Assembly: GCA_025617375.2 (NCBI GenBank)
Contig: JAMYGW020000001.1
Location: 2,852,001 to 2,916,000, forward strand
Origin: Acarospora socialis
Taxonomy: Eukaryota; Ascomycota; Lecanoromycetes; Acarosporales; Acarosporaceae
Length of the DNA: 64,000 nucleotides
Reading direction: 5' to 3'
The translations under genes were made by a program, and so were the position numbers. Position 1 is the stretch's first letter, and every line of letters starts with the position of its first letter. A model generated the notes under the pieces. It did no database searches and was not told the DNA's origin. It saw only the letters and a program-made list of their open reading frames with translations. Positions 1 to 11,524 of the stretch are shown here, piece by piece.

Positions 1-803
1 AGCCACTCAAATTTCATGTCGACAAAGCCGTCCAGGCCGAGATCTCACGTGCTACAACCGACTTCCAGACCGTGATCGGCGAGCATGAGTTGAGGGTCCA
101 AGCATATCAAGGATACGGCAAAGGCATGATCAAGAAATTCAAATGCAGCCCCGACGCCTACGTGCAAATGACGATCCAGCTCGCCTACCACAAGATGTAC
201 GGCAAGAACCGACCGACCTACGAATCCGCCGCGACGCGCCGCTTCCAGCAAGGCCGAACGGAAACCTGCCGCACCGTGTCGGACGAAAGCGTGGCCTTCT
301 GCGACGCCATGGCCGACCCGCACATTCCGTCGGAGAAGTGCGCGGAGCTGTTCAAGAAGGCCGTCGATGCCCACGTACAATACATCTCCGATGCGGCGGA
401 TGGCAAAGGCGTCGACAGGCATCTGTTTGGGCTGAAGAAGCTGTTGGGCGAGGGCGAGCAGGTCCCGGCCATCTTTACCGATCCGGCGTTCGCGTACAGC
501 AGTACATGGTACCTTAGCAGCAGCCAGCTGAGCTCCGAGTATTTCAACGGCTACGGCTGGAGTCAGGTCATTGATGAGGGATGGGGAATTGCGTATATGA
601 TCAATGAGAACAGGTCAGTTTCACTTTAATCTGTTTGAGCTGTAGTATGAGAAGACGTTTGTTGATAACAGAGCAGCATTCAATTCAACATCGTCAGTAA
701 AGGGCTAGGATCCGAGAGGATGAGCTTCTATCTCAACGAGGCCGCGGGTGATATCAGAGATTTGTTGCTGCCAACGCTCGAGGAGCCAAAAGCTAAGTTG
801 TAG
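1..803 (+). CDS. CAT2: Carnitine O-acetyltransferase, C-terminal part (5' end outside window)
   Basis: Exons 1-613 and 677-803 (intron 614-676, GTCAGT...GCAG); the frame is open from base 3, so the start lies upstream. The enzyme moves acetyl groups between CoA and carnitine, so that acetyl units can cross peroxisomal and mitochondrial membranes. About 246 residues are visible. They carry the choline/carnitine acyltransferase C-terminal signatures: an LSSSQ stretch where the family has its S-T-S carnitine-binding motif, then FNGYGWSQV and, after the intron, FNIVSKGLGSERM. The catalytic His region is upstream of the window. The protein ends in A-K-L, a PTS1-type peroxisomal signal, as in yeast Cat2. 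It is convergent with the next gene. Family assignment is firm; orthology to Cat2 rather than another carnitine acetyltransferase is inferred from the AKL end. Confidence 0.93.
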
Positions 804-1741
804 TGACTGCTCATGTGGAAGTTATAACCATGTAAAGCCTGTCGACTCGTTGAAGACTCTGTATGAACTACTTTCTACCTTTCAACGTTGTACCTAGCGT
901 CGAGCTGTTGAGTTTACAATACAATTTATAGAGCCATAAGGCTTTTAGTTCTTGATGTAGTTAGATCACGGCGATATTCAAATATCGTCCTATGTACTCT
1001 CCAGATCTAGTGCCGAAGTCGACCGTTTCTCCTATCATTACCACCCCATCGAACATCCTAAAACCCTCCCGGCTCGCGGTACAAGTTAGAAGCTCTAACA
1101 AACCTTAGCTTCGGCTCAAGACATAGGCACTCAACATGTAATTGAACAATATAAGTATGGACAGCTCTCCTCCTGGCGCCACCCAGAGGGGCGGTAGACA
1201 CCGCGCCTTCGAAAAGACCAACCTTCTACTTGAAGGCTGACCAGAATCAGATCAGATCTTCGAAGATGACGGCCGGGCCACGACCGTAAGGTCGGACAGC
1301 GCAGGCCCAGGTTAAGCACGCCCAGAGACTCGATTGAAACCGTGAGATTCCCTATCATCAGCTTGCCCCGCCTCTTCTGCGCTAAAGCTCATTGCCCATT
1401 GTTCGACCAAGGCCAATATAGAGCAAGGAACGAGATCCTGGGACTCGCGAATGAACTTCCTTCAGTCTTTCCACTTTATCGGACCGCTTTTACTTTTGCT
1501 CCAGCATCTGTGTAGTGTAAGATTGTAGACTGAAGGAGCGTAGCCAGGCATACGCAGGGTCCGAACTCGCGGAAGTGTGTGTAGTTGTGTGTCATGATCC
1601 ATTCTCCGGGTAGAATGCCAAACCCTCTTGCTGCGAGGTCCGTGCGTGCGCAAGTATGGGTCTGCCGGTCTCCTTGCTCTGGAGCACGAGAGGTTCGTTT
1701 CAGCTATCTTTGCCCTGGCCAGTTTCCTGGGTGATTTGAAC
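804..1741. other. Intergenic, convergent 3' ends
   Basis: Lies between the stops of two convergent genes and should hold both 3' UTRs. The reading frames here are short and look random. I see no RNA gene or repeat. Confidence 0.5.
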
Positions 1742-3966
1742 TCATCTTGAGTCTTCCTCAGCACGCCCTCGTCCGTCGATGACAAATGGATAATTCGCCA
1801 TCCGACAAACATCAAGACAACACTGTAGACAAGCATTCTGTTGCACGACACCAGGGATACCGCCTACCAGACACAACATCCGCATTCCCTGATTACCATG
1901 TACAGGAACGACCCCCAGCTTTATTGGTCTTTCGTTGCCCTCCCCGCATGGATAGTAAGGGCTCGTATAGATGGCGAACTGGTCAGGCTCTGCGAGTGTC
2001 GCAATCGGGCCGTGTGGGCAAGCTTCAACGTACAATGATTGCACTGCAGCACAGAGGACTGCGAATGGGTTATATGTTGCTGGAGCAGCTGTTGATACCA
2101 GCGCGACTTGTAATCCATCCTCAGCCAACGCAACTTGCCACTTGATGCTGTGCTCTCGGAAAAGGTTCAGCGGACCGCTGACTGGTACACCTAACAATCT
2201 GGACATGATACTGTCTGGAGTTCTGGCCATCAGGTGTCGCTCCACTCGGGCCGCCGTAGCCTTCTTGTACACCTGTCCATCGTATCGGAGCACCCCCGGC
2301 GCACCACTTAGCACTAACAGTCCGTTTCTCTCCAGTGCCTCGGTTTCGAACAATCTTGGATAGAAGGTCTGGCCGTGAAAGGACGACATCACCCAGTAGC
2401 CTGCCTCTCCAGAAGAAAGATCATGGCCTATTAGATTCAATGCCCAATCAACAAGTCCCTCTACGTAGCACAAGGTAGACTTTCCTTTTGCCAGTGTAAT
2501 ATACACCGTCTCTGCAAATATTTGTGACTGCTGACTGTGAAACGGCTTTTGACATAGACGAGAACTGGCTCGGTGCAGTCCAGTAACGAGAGGGCCAGAA
2601 CATCAGCAACGATAGAACTGAGGCCCATCAGGACACCCTTCCAGATACAGTTTGTATAAAGCGAGTCTGATGGTCCGCTGCACTCAGCACACTTGCAGTC
2701 GCTCTTTGTAGAATTTTGCCACAACTTCATCAGGGGAAGATCAGAGATTAATGTGCCTTCTGATAGAACGGGCAAAGGGGTTGTAATCTCGACGTCCAAG
2801 AAATCAGACAATGCGGAACACAAGGCAGAGACACTTTCGAATAGATCACCTGCAATATGAGCAAGTTCTTCAGGGAGTTTCTGTCTCAGCTCCGGATCAT
2901 ATACCGCTCGCGACTGCCGGTGGCTTTTCCACTGCGGCTTCAAGCCTGCAGCATGCTCCGTAAGGTCTGCTGGCTGAAGCAAGCTTCTCGCTTGCTTTAC
3001 AGCGTATGGTAATGCTTGGTACAAAGCTCGGTTTGCGACGCTGTTGTGCATCTGCAAGTCTCGCATTCTCTGCTTAGCGTAAGTACGGACAGAGACCATC
3101 CCTGACCAAATTCCTTGCCCAATGGGTGCTTCGATGATCTCCACTGCCGTGTCCATCTCCCGGGCTATCGAGATTTCAAGCTGGCCGGAGAAAGATCGCG
3201 AGGCAACAAAGACCAATGTGATTTTAGTCCCAGGTTGCTCCAACAAAGGAGTCCCATCTTTCTTATATATCGAAGGCGGCATTCCGAGACACCATTTGAT
3301 AAAGGCAGTAACCCAGGGAGCAGCAGCTCCGACCGTCACCGTAATTTGTGTTGCATCGCCAAGTCGAGCAAGCTCTCGTAGAGCTCTTACCAGTTGTTTG
3401 GTCTCTTCGGGGCTGGAGGCCATCTGCAAAGTTAGAGCCTGTTGCTCGCCAGCCGTGAGCAATGAATGATGTGTGAACCAGATTGCCCATCCCGCTACGC
3501 TTTCTGCGAATCCAGCTCGGTTGAGCTTGTAGTCCAATGCCAACAGTAGCTCCTTTAACTGCGTGACTGTCGGCAAAGGTTGTTCACCTCGTGCCGAACT
3601 CGCCAACATGGAATCAAGCGCTAGAGCTCCCTGGAAGGCTCCAAGAGTATTGAGGGTAGCAGCTAATCCCAAGAAACGCACACCAGACGCATCCAACGCC
3701 AACTGAGCGGCAGAATCACCAGATGAAAACCCAATCTGGGCTTTCAAGAATTTGACGGTGGCAGATTGATGGTGCATGCCAGCGATTCGCTCCACTTTCA
3801 GGCATGTCTCGGGGCAGATCGCCAAAGTGGCACCAAAGGCTTTGCAGGCCAATAGGGCTAGAGCTTGGATGTTGTCGCTGCTGGCAGCCTTGATTAAGCC
3901 CTTGGCAACAGAGATGGTGGTGTTTGCCGTCTCCTGAAGGGCCCATGTTCCAGTAACCGCGCTCAT
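1742..3966 (-). CDS. Fungal protein of unknown function, frame broken near 2540
   Basis: Two overlapping minus-strand frames make one gene: 3966 (ATG) to about 2540, then about 2535 to the TGA at 1742, roughly 740 residues. I do not recognise a named domain. The first part is Ala/Leu-rich and helical (MSAVTGTWALQ start, GFAESVAGWAIW, TVGAAAPWVTAFIKW), with a Cys-containing patch SDCKCAECSG; the second part has YVEGLVDWALNL and ends RGRAEEDSR. The join cannot be explained by a normal intron: the only phase-compatible GT/AG pair would remove about 32 nt. If one base were missing near 2540, the text would run on smoothly into HSQQSQIFAETVYITL. So either a one-base deletion (sequencing error or real inactivation) or an unusually tiny intron. 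Two-exon coding status is well supported; function unknown. Confidence 0.6.
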
Positions 3967-4968
3967 ATTTAAAGATGTACACAGGAATTCTGGAACGCGG
4001 CCATTGCTAGAGCGGTCTGTCAGATGTCATTCGACGCAACACAGCTCGAAGAGTTGGAATGGGAGACAAGCAACTCCTCTGGGCAGTGCATCACGGGGAT
4101 CTGTAAGCCGTGGTGATCTGGTAGTCTCACATAGCTAAAGGGTTTGGCTGGAGACGGTTGAGCTGAATTAAGGAAACGTAACTGGGCTGATACCTGGGTC
4201 GATCCGCGGTGCAGATGTGTTGTCTGTCTATGCTCCTTACAAAATCTGTTAGAAACACATGATCCGTTCTTGAATCAGGCGGGTGGAGGTAAGAGAGATA
4301 TGGGTGGGCGGCTCTGCACCTGATAAGGCTTGGGGCCTAGAAGCTGAACCTATGCACGTCAATCAATCGAGGATGTCAGCCACAAATCTACCTGTATGTG
4401 TCAGTAGCCCCGAGCCCGGGTTTCAACAGAGCCTGATATATAAGGTATGTGTCGAAAATATGATCTAGGTGTATCATCAAAACAATAGACTCGTCCGTTT
4501 AACGGACTGCTTATTATGATCCTTGGAGGCAGCATGTTATCGAGGTTGTGGATCCGGCAAAGGCTGAAACCTCCGCGACAGTGATAATCGCAGCCTTGAC
4601 TGCTTCTGGCTCACCTACCCTACTCTCCCTGTTGGACAGAGTGACTTCATTCTAACCGAGATTTTTGATTCCCTCGACAGAACAATCTTGATCACACAAC
4701 AAGTCTTTGGTTGTGCTAATTATACAGAGCTCCACGGCAGAACAAACCACGCTGTTTGTGTTCCTTCGGTTCCCTACGAACCCAAACCTACCATAGATTA
4801 CACTATTGGACACAAGGGTGAGATGTTCCCCTTATGAACCCCATGGGAGGGTATGCAGCCCACGTTCAAGAGGATATAAGAAGTCAGAAGTAGATTGATT
4901 GGCTACCATGCAAAGCTCCAAAATGGTATCCCGCGTAGAACGACAGAATATCCAAACAAACAGATATA
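3967..4968. other. Intergenic, upstream of the orphan gene
   Basis: Separates two tandem minus-strand genes, so it should hold the orphan gene's promoter and the 3' UTR of the HET-like gene. No convincing ORF, RNA gene or repeat was seen. Confidence 0.45.
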
Positions 4969-7365
4969 TTACGGCATATTGTTTCCCAAAGAAAGCTTGA
5001 TCCAAGACAATGTCTTCGCCTGGTTCAGGGTCAACGAGTCCATCCGCATGACTGTCTCTTTATATAGGCAGTTATTCGATCGTTCGTAGTGACACAAGAC
5101 TGTACGGAGCATGCCACCTTCGCGGCCACAGATGAGCGCCACAGAGGGAGGACGAACGGCGGAGAAAATGCTGACGGTAAGGGATCCGGTGTCGACGAGG
5201 GTAAAGAATCGATGGCCTTTGGGCAAAGGGGGTCGATCGTCCACGGAAGCTAGCAGTCCCGACTTCTTCACCCAGCGCGGTTCCTTGCCGATGCGCTCGT
5301 CTCGCTCACGCTCGCAAAAAGGAGTACTGGAAGGCTCGTATGTGAGCCGTCCTTGCAAGTTACCAAAGATGGCACGCTCGAGTTGGTCGACTGGCATGAC
5401 ACCCTCGAAACCGATGAGCCATGGCGCTGATTGCATTACCTTTCCACCATACAGCTGCCTTACAGACTTTGGCACCCCGAGTGCGAGAAGGAAGGCGAAT
5501 AAGAGGGCAAGGGTTCCGAAAAAGACCAATCCAACATCCCGCACCGGGTCCTGCAGGCCGTAAATGACGACTAGGGGAAAGCCGACGGCAGCCCAGTACC
5601 CGCCCGAGCGGAGGACAATCTCAGCCATGAACTTCCGGAAACTGGTACTACGCTTGTACTTCATCCTCGGGAAGGCTTTCCACCGGATGGAAACGCCGCG
5701 ACAGCCGTCAAGGATGACTTCGTCATCATTACCAACACCCGCAATTTGGCAAAGAGGTTCGACGTCCCAGAGGTGAGTTCGGAACTGGTCACGCTCGACA
5801 AGGCGGAGGAAGAGGTTCTCTTGGCGCTGATCAGGCCTAGGAAACATGCACACCATTCGCTCGACTAGGCGGTCACTGTCGTTGGCTAGAGAGAGTCGAG
5901 CTAGGCCTTGAAAAAGAGATTCCGATTTGCGCATTTCGATACGATAATGAAGGAGGCCCATCAGGGCGTACGCGATGTCCGCCTTTGTGTGTGCGTTTTT
6001 CTGACTTCTGTACGCGAGTGCTTCGAGCGCCACGGAGAAAAGCTCCAATCGCCCCAATGTGAGTACATTCGAGTAATGTTCGGCCAGGAGTCGCGTAGGT
6101 TGATTCTCTCCGTCATCCTCATCGCCATCGTCCCACACCTCGTCCGTCATGTCCAGCTTGCTTAACATTTCTGTTCCTTGAGGCGAACAGAATGCGATGT
6201 CGTGTCTACTAGACAGCAAAGCTTCAGGCAGTGTCCACATACGAGAACCCCATACCCGCTTGCTCGCGATGGAGAGATCCGGGAGAAGAACGCAGATACC
6301 TCGAGCACCACGGATGACGTCGCACAAGCGATATATATCGGCGTTGAGAAGCTCCGGATCTGACTTTGAGGCGCGACAGCGGTAGTCCAACCAGTATGCC
6401 TGCAAGCCCGCTTCTGTGGTTCTGGCTTCTGCCATCTCCTCGATAAAATCGCGACCATCTTTAGACGTGTCGGTATGGAAATGTTCGTTGGTGTAGCTGA
6501 TGAACATGTAGGCCAAGCGCTTGGCCGGTTTAGGGTCTAGGATCCACTGACCATCTTTGAGTACGACGAGTTGACGGGGCCTCAATAGCCGAATCTTGGT
6601 GGAGAGGCTTTGTGTTTGCTGATGGCTACCAGACTTGACTTCTTCCGTATCTGGTTCTGGTTCCATGTCGAGGCTGTTTCTGGCATACTTGGGGTAGCCC
6701 CAGTAATAGTTCGGAAACTCGGTGTAAGAATCTTGGAAATCCGAATCCCCCCAAGCCTTCTCGAACGGTAGAGAAAGCAGCGTTAAGACGATAGGCGTGA
6801 CAAGGATGACTCGTAAGCACATCTGGAGGACGCCGAAGAAATTTCGATGGTGGCCGAGTCTCCGGTTCGATGGGGCCAGAGCCCACTCGGAGATCCGGAG
6901 AACAGTCGGAACATCTCCCTGAATCTTGGCCCGCCGCCAGTCACCAGCAGGCTGGTTTTTACACACCTCGGGCGTCGCTTGAACGATCAGATGTTTCGGG
7001 GCGCATTCCGTGGGACTGATGTATCTTAGGACGTCTTTCTTCCTGTAGGTGATCCGACCATAGAAGTCACGGTGGGGATATTCGATGGACTCGGCCTCTT
7101 TCCCGTCGTCGCCTGCATCGAGCGTGCGGTCACTATAGAAAGTCTCCTCGAGGTATTTTCGATCGGGGCGACGGTATATATATCCCCTAGACACGGCACG
7201 CTTTCCATCAAACTGATTCGTCTCTCGTTTCCAGAAGAACCATCTGGAGGGAGCTTTGACGACATGTGGGTTCGTCTCACCATGCAGACATTGTGTTCCG
7301 TCAGAACGAGGGCCCACACGGCACGAAACAGCTTTTGGGCTTCTTCCGAGCTCGTGGTCTGCCAT
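4969..7365 (-). CDS. HET-domain-like integral membrane protein
   Basis: Single exon of 798 residues from ATG 7365. It resembles the heterokaryon incompatibility (HET) family: YWLDYRCRA at 324-332 sits where HET domains have their I-W-I-D-x-x-C-I motif, RMWTLPE at 375-381 matches the R-x-W-T-x-x-E motif, and DIAYALMGLL near 463-472 matches the D-x-x-Y-A-L-L-G-L motif. Unlike classical HET proteins it has a hydrophobic span at about 182-200 and a pair at about 590-632, which suggests membrane anchoring on both sides of the HET-like core. A very acidic loop (WDDGDEDDGE) follows the core. HET proteins trigger cell death when unlike strains fuse; whether this variant does so is unknown. The C-terminal 160 residues have no domain I recognise. 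Confidence 0.7.
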   Translation of the reverse strand: MADHELGRSPKAVSCRVGPRSDGTQCLHGETNPHVVKAPSRWFFWKRETNQFDGKRAVSRGYIYRRPDRKYLEETFYSDRTLDAGDDGKEAESIEYPHRDFYGRITYRKKDVLRYISPTECAPKHLIVQATPEVCKNQPAGDWRRAKIQGDVPTVLRISEWALAPSNRRLGHHRNFFGVLQMCLRVILVTPIVLTLLSLPFEKAWGDSDFQDSYTEFPNYYWGYPKYARNSLDMEPEPDTEEVKSGSHQQTQSLSTKIRLLRPRQLVVLKDGQWILDPKPAKRLAYMFISYTNEHFHTDTSKDGRDFIEEMAEARTTEAGLQAYWLDYRCRASKSDPELLNADIYRLCDVIRGARGICVLLPDLSIASKRVWGSRMWTLPEALLSSRHDIAFCSPQGTEMLSKLDMTDEVWDDGDEDDGENQPTRLLAEHYSNVLTLGRLELFSVALEALAYRSQKNAHTKADIAYALMGLLHYRIEMRKSESLFQGLARLSLANDSDRLVERMVCMFPRPDQRQENLFLRLVERDQFRTHLWDVEPLCQIAGVGNDDEVILDGCRGVSIRWKAFPRMKYKRSTSFRKFMAEIVLRSGGYWAAVGFPLVVIYGLQDPVRDVGLVFFGTLALLFAFLLALGVPKSVRQLYGGKVMQSAPWLIGFEGVMPVDQLERAIFGNLQGRLTYEPSSTPFCERERDERIGKEPRWVKKSGLLASVDDRPPLPKGHRFFTLVDTGSLTVSIFSAVRPPSVALICGREGGMLRTVLCHYERSNNCLYKETVMRMDSLTLNQAKTLSWIKLSLGNNMP

Positions 7366-8460
7366 CTTCAGCGTATTCGAAATTCAGCAGAGCGTATCAA
7401 GGCTCAATTCCCAGAACAGCCGGCAAAATTGCGAGTCGTGAACAGCTGCATCGCAGAAGGGAACCCAATGCGATATAAGTAGGAAACACTAGTTGGCTGA
7501 GCCAGTATTATTTGTGAGGCTGCCTCAGCCTTGAGCATGTAACAATAAAACAGCCAATGGAGTCTAGGCACCAGCACGCTGCGGCATAAGCTGGCTGCCC
7601 AGTCAAGCTCCATCTCCGTTGCTAAAATAGATATCATTTGACGCGTTGCTTGATTTAGCCAACAGCGGGCGGCCCCTAATGACTACATGGGTATGCATGG
7701 TTACCCAATATCATTGAGTCAATAATAGGAACCATCAAATCGAAAGAGAAGGGGCAAGCTAGGCCAGATTTAGGCCCCCGACCAGCCCTTCGCTGAAGAG
7801 TCGTGAAACGTCGATGTAAATCGCCGATGCTGCATGCTGACTCCGTGTACTACCATTGCTTACTTGCTGTACCTATCCTCAACCACTCACTGCGTCTGTT
7901 TAGAAAGTCGACTAATACAGTTCTTTTGTTAGCTCATGCTTTTTCTCACTGTCAGCAGCTGGTCGGCCCTGAAATATCGAAGGTATAGCATCAGATAATG
8001 CATCCCCTGGGATGGAGTGTAGAGGTGTGATATCCCTTGCAGACACCACTGAATCTACGCTGTCGGGGTACGGAGTCGATGGTCGTCTGTGTCCGCGAAG
8101 AGCAGCTCGTACGCTGATTGTAAAACCCGTTTGAATCTGCTGTCCCCCACGCATTCACAGGATGTGTGGTGAGATTGTGGAAACGTTCCGTTGCTGTCTC
8201 TATAGTCGCCCGTTCTGACTAAGGTGGCTTTGCGGAAGGCGGAGAGGACTTGGCAAGATCTGCAAGCTCTTTACGGAAACGCGCTAAATCGCGTCTACCT
8301 TCGCGTTCGCATCCAGAATGAACCACCAACGAACAGTTGATTTCGATACATCACTGGACTACTGTCGCTGCCACATCGTGTGAAAGCTTCGACCTTTCGA
8401 CACTTGAGAGAGTGATTTTCTGTGCAAGCAACTACCACCAAATCTTCTAGTACCGGTGAG
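7366..8460. other. Divergent promoter region, HET-like gene / MCM3
   Basis: Contains both promoters. The stretch next to MCM3 has two ACGCG-type words (listed separately). No ORF here looks real. Confidence 0.45.
8279..8294. promoter_or_regulatory. Paired ACGCG/CGCGT words, possible MBF sites
   Basis: ACGCG at 8279-8283 and the inverted CGCGT at 8290-8294 lie about 170-180 bp before the MCM3 start. In ascomycetes the MBF factor binds ACGCGT-like boxes before G1/S genes, which include MCM genes. Only core words are present, so this is a suggestion. Confidence 0.3.
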
Positions 8461-11400
8461 ATGGACGGATTGCAGCTCCGCGATGAGGCGGTACGCGATC
8501 GGATCCGATCAGCGGAGGAGTTCCTAGATCCGAGTGAGTTGACAAGATCGAGTGCCCTGCGCGATACTGATATGTTGTAGACGATGCGCGAGCCCGAAGG
8601 TCGGTCTATCAGCGTCCAATCTTCTACTACCGAAGCAGCTGACAGCTTCACAGTTATCGTGCCGACATTATCCTAATGCTCAATCGAGGCTTGCGGAGAC
8701 TCATCGTACGTGCCTGGTCCGAATTGTTATGAGAGAGGCGCTCATGGTGGACTAGGTCAGCTTAGATGAGATAAGGGCACATAGTCGAGCGCTTGCAGAA
8801 GGGTATGCTGCCGTCCACAAGGGGAGTACTAGAAGCGCTGTTCTGAACTGCCCACAGATTACTCCAGACACCGTTCGACTTCGTTCAGGCGTTCGATCAA
8901 GCGCTCAAGAACATAATCACCACACTACCAAACCGACCAGCCAAGGAGACCTCGGACGATGCTGTATGCTGGGCCGTATATCTTTCCGAGCTTACATGAT
9001 GTGGAGGGTTGACGGCATACTTAGATGTACTACTGCGCCTACACGGGCAGCTTCGGAGAGTTTGCGTGCAACCCTCGTACGCTCAGCTCGAGTCACCTCA
9101 ATCGCATGGTGTCCCTGGAGGGCATCGTCACCCGATGTTCGCTCGTCCGGCCTAAGGTTGTCAAGAGCGTGCACTACAACGAGAAAAAGCACATGTTTCA
9201 CTTCAGAGAATATAAGGATCAGACGATGAGTGCCAATGGCGCAGTGAGTACAGGGGTGTATCCACAAGAGGATGACGAAGGGAACCCGGTAACTACTTCT
9301 TTCTTCCATACCCCGTATTGGAGTATTTGCTTATCTATACAGTTGATCACCGAGTATGGGTATTGTACGTATCGCGACCACCAGACAGTATCAATACAGG
9401 AGATGCCCGAACGTGCTCCCGCGGGGCAGCTGCCTCGTGGGGTGGATGTGATCATGGACGACGACCTTGTTGACCGAGTTAAGCCTGGGGATCGCATACA
9501 GCTGGTTGGAGTGTATCGGTCATTGGGCAACGCAGGGTCCGGTAGCTCTACCTTCCGGACGTTGATACTCGCCAACAACGTGATCCTTCTGTCTTCAAAA
9601 TCCGGCGGAGGCATCGCACAAGCCACCATCACCGACACTGATATCCGGAACATCAACAAGGTCTCAAAGAAAAAGAACGTTTTTGAGCTCCTCTCACAAT
9701 CACTGGCACCTAGCATATACGGCCATGATCACATCAAAAAAGCAATGTTGCTAATGTTACTGGGTGGGATGGAGAAGAACTTGGACAACGGGACACATTT
9801 GAGAGGTGACATCAACATCTTGATGGTAGGTGATCCTTCGACGGCAAAGTCACAGCTGCTCCGCTTCGTCTTGAACACCGCTCCACTGGCTATCGCAACA
9901 ACGGGTCGAGGATCCTCGGGCGTTGGGTTGACGGCGGCGGTGACGACCGACAAAGAGACCGGAGAGCGTCGACTGGAAGCCGGGGCAATGGTCCTGGCCG
10001 ATCGTGGAGTTGTCTGTATCGATGAGTTCGACAAGATGAGCGATATCGACAGAGTCGCCATACACGAAGTGATGGAACAGCAAACCGTAACCATTGCCAA
10101 AGCTGGAATCCATACATCGCTCAACGCCCGATGCAGCGTCATCGCGGCGGCGAACCCCATCTACGGCCAGTACGACACTCACAAGGATCCCCACCGCAAC
10201 ATCGCGCTTCCTGATTCGTTGTTGTCTCGTTTCGATCTGCTCTTCGTCGTCACGGATGATATTGACGACTTTCGGGACCGTCAAATATCCGAGCACGTCT
10301 TGCGCATGCATCGATATCGGCAACCAGGCACCGAGGAAGGAGCCCCGGTGCGTGAACAGCCCAACCAGATGCTCGGTGTGGGACTTGAAGACGAACAGGA
10401 CGCGAATCGATCTACGAACGTCTACGAGAAATTCAACATCATGTTGCATGCCGGCGTGACGGTGACGACCAGTCGAGGCTCCGGCCGTAAGGTCGAGGTG
10501 CTCAGCATCCCCTTCATCAAGAAGTACATCCAGTACGCCAAATCGAGAATCAAGCCGGTGTTGACGAAAGGGGCCGCCGACCTCATCGTGGCGACCTACT
10601 CAGCCCTTCGGAACGATGAGCTCGAAGGCAATCAACGGAAGACGTCTCCAATGACGGCACGTACACTTGAGACTCTCATCCGTCTTTCCACCGCGCACGC
10701 CAAAGCGCGGCTTTCCAACCGGGTCGAAGAACGAGATGCCGCTGCGGCCGAGTCGATCCTGCGCTTTGCCCTTTTCAAAGAAGTCGTCGAAGACGAACGC
10801 CGCAAGAGGCGAAAGGTGAGCAGGGCGCCCGATGGCGTCGACTCCAGCGAGGATGAGGACTCGGACGACGATGGGGATGGAGCGCCATCGCAACGGGCCA
10901 CCACACCTCGCACACCCAAACACGGCACTCACGCTGCAAGGACCCGCAGCATGGGGTTAGCGGACAGACCACCGTCGGTAGTTGGAGACGGCGATGATGA
11001 AAGTGACGATCTGTCTGGGGTGAACCGGCATCCGGGGGGACGCCAAACCACAAGGGGTCCCACCCAGTCCGAATCACAGATGTCGGTGGCGTCCTCCCAG
11101 CCGGCATCACAGCTCATCCCTTCACAAACGGACGTCGACTCTCAGGAGTCAGCGGCACAGCCAGGAATGTCGGCCACGGCGAACGGCCATCCAACCATCT
11201 CCCCTGCGAGGTTCACCACTTTCCGCACGGCAATGGGCCAGTTGATGGGCACCGCGATCTTCCAGCACGACAGCGCCGACTTCCACCCACTGCTCGAAGC
11301 GGTCAACGGCAGGATTGGCGGGGAAGAGAGCTTCCATCAAGCGGAGGCTGCAGCAGCGCTTGCCCAAATGGCGTCGCGTAACGAGGTTATGTAAGTCTAC

Positions 11401-11524
11401 CTACCTATTCCCAGCCTGCCAGCGGCGGCGTTCGGTCCGTTTACGTACGTCGTTTGCATGCTGACCGGTTGGGTGCCTTTCCTGCAGGTACTCCGAGGAG
11501 GATGGCGTCGTATACAAGATCTAG
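8461..11524 (+). CDS. MCM3: DNA replication licensing factor MCM3
   Basis: Eight exons: 8461-8533, 8581-8599, 8654-8705, 8756-8802, 8858-8963, 9025-9288, 9343-11390, 11488-11524; total 881 residues. MCM3 is one of six subunits of the MCM2-7 replicative helicase in the nucleus. The N-terminal domain begins [14 protein letters not shown]; the AAA+ core has Walker [10 protein letters not shown] at 340-348, Walker B IDEFDKM at 403-409 and the arginine finger SRFD at 472-475. After the winged-helix region comes a long Ser/Asp-rich tail ([13 protein letters not shown]) typical of fungal MCM3. The intron at 9289-9342 is 54 nt with no in-frame stop and is easily missed; removing it restores DDEGNP-LITEYGY. 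The last exon supplies only [11 protein letters not shown]. The 19-nt second exon is supported by frame and by the family sequence. Identification is very secure. Confidence 0.96.

Noticed and set aside
9289-9342. Possible bias toward stop-free introns of length 3n (also 26868-26930, 27420-27473, 51637-51690, 56611-56667, 19456-19518)
   Set aside because: Six in roughly 45 introns is close to what is expected if a third are multiples of three and about 40% of those lack a stop by chance.
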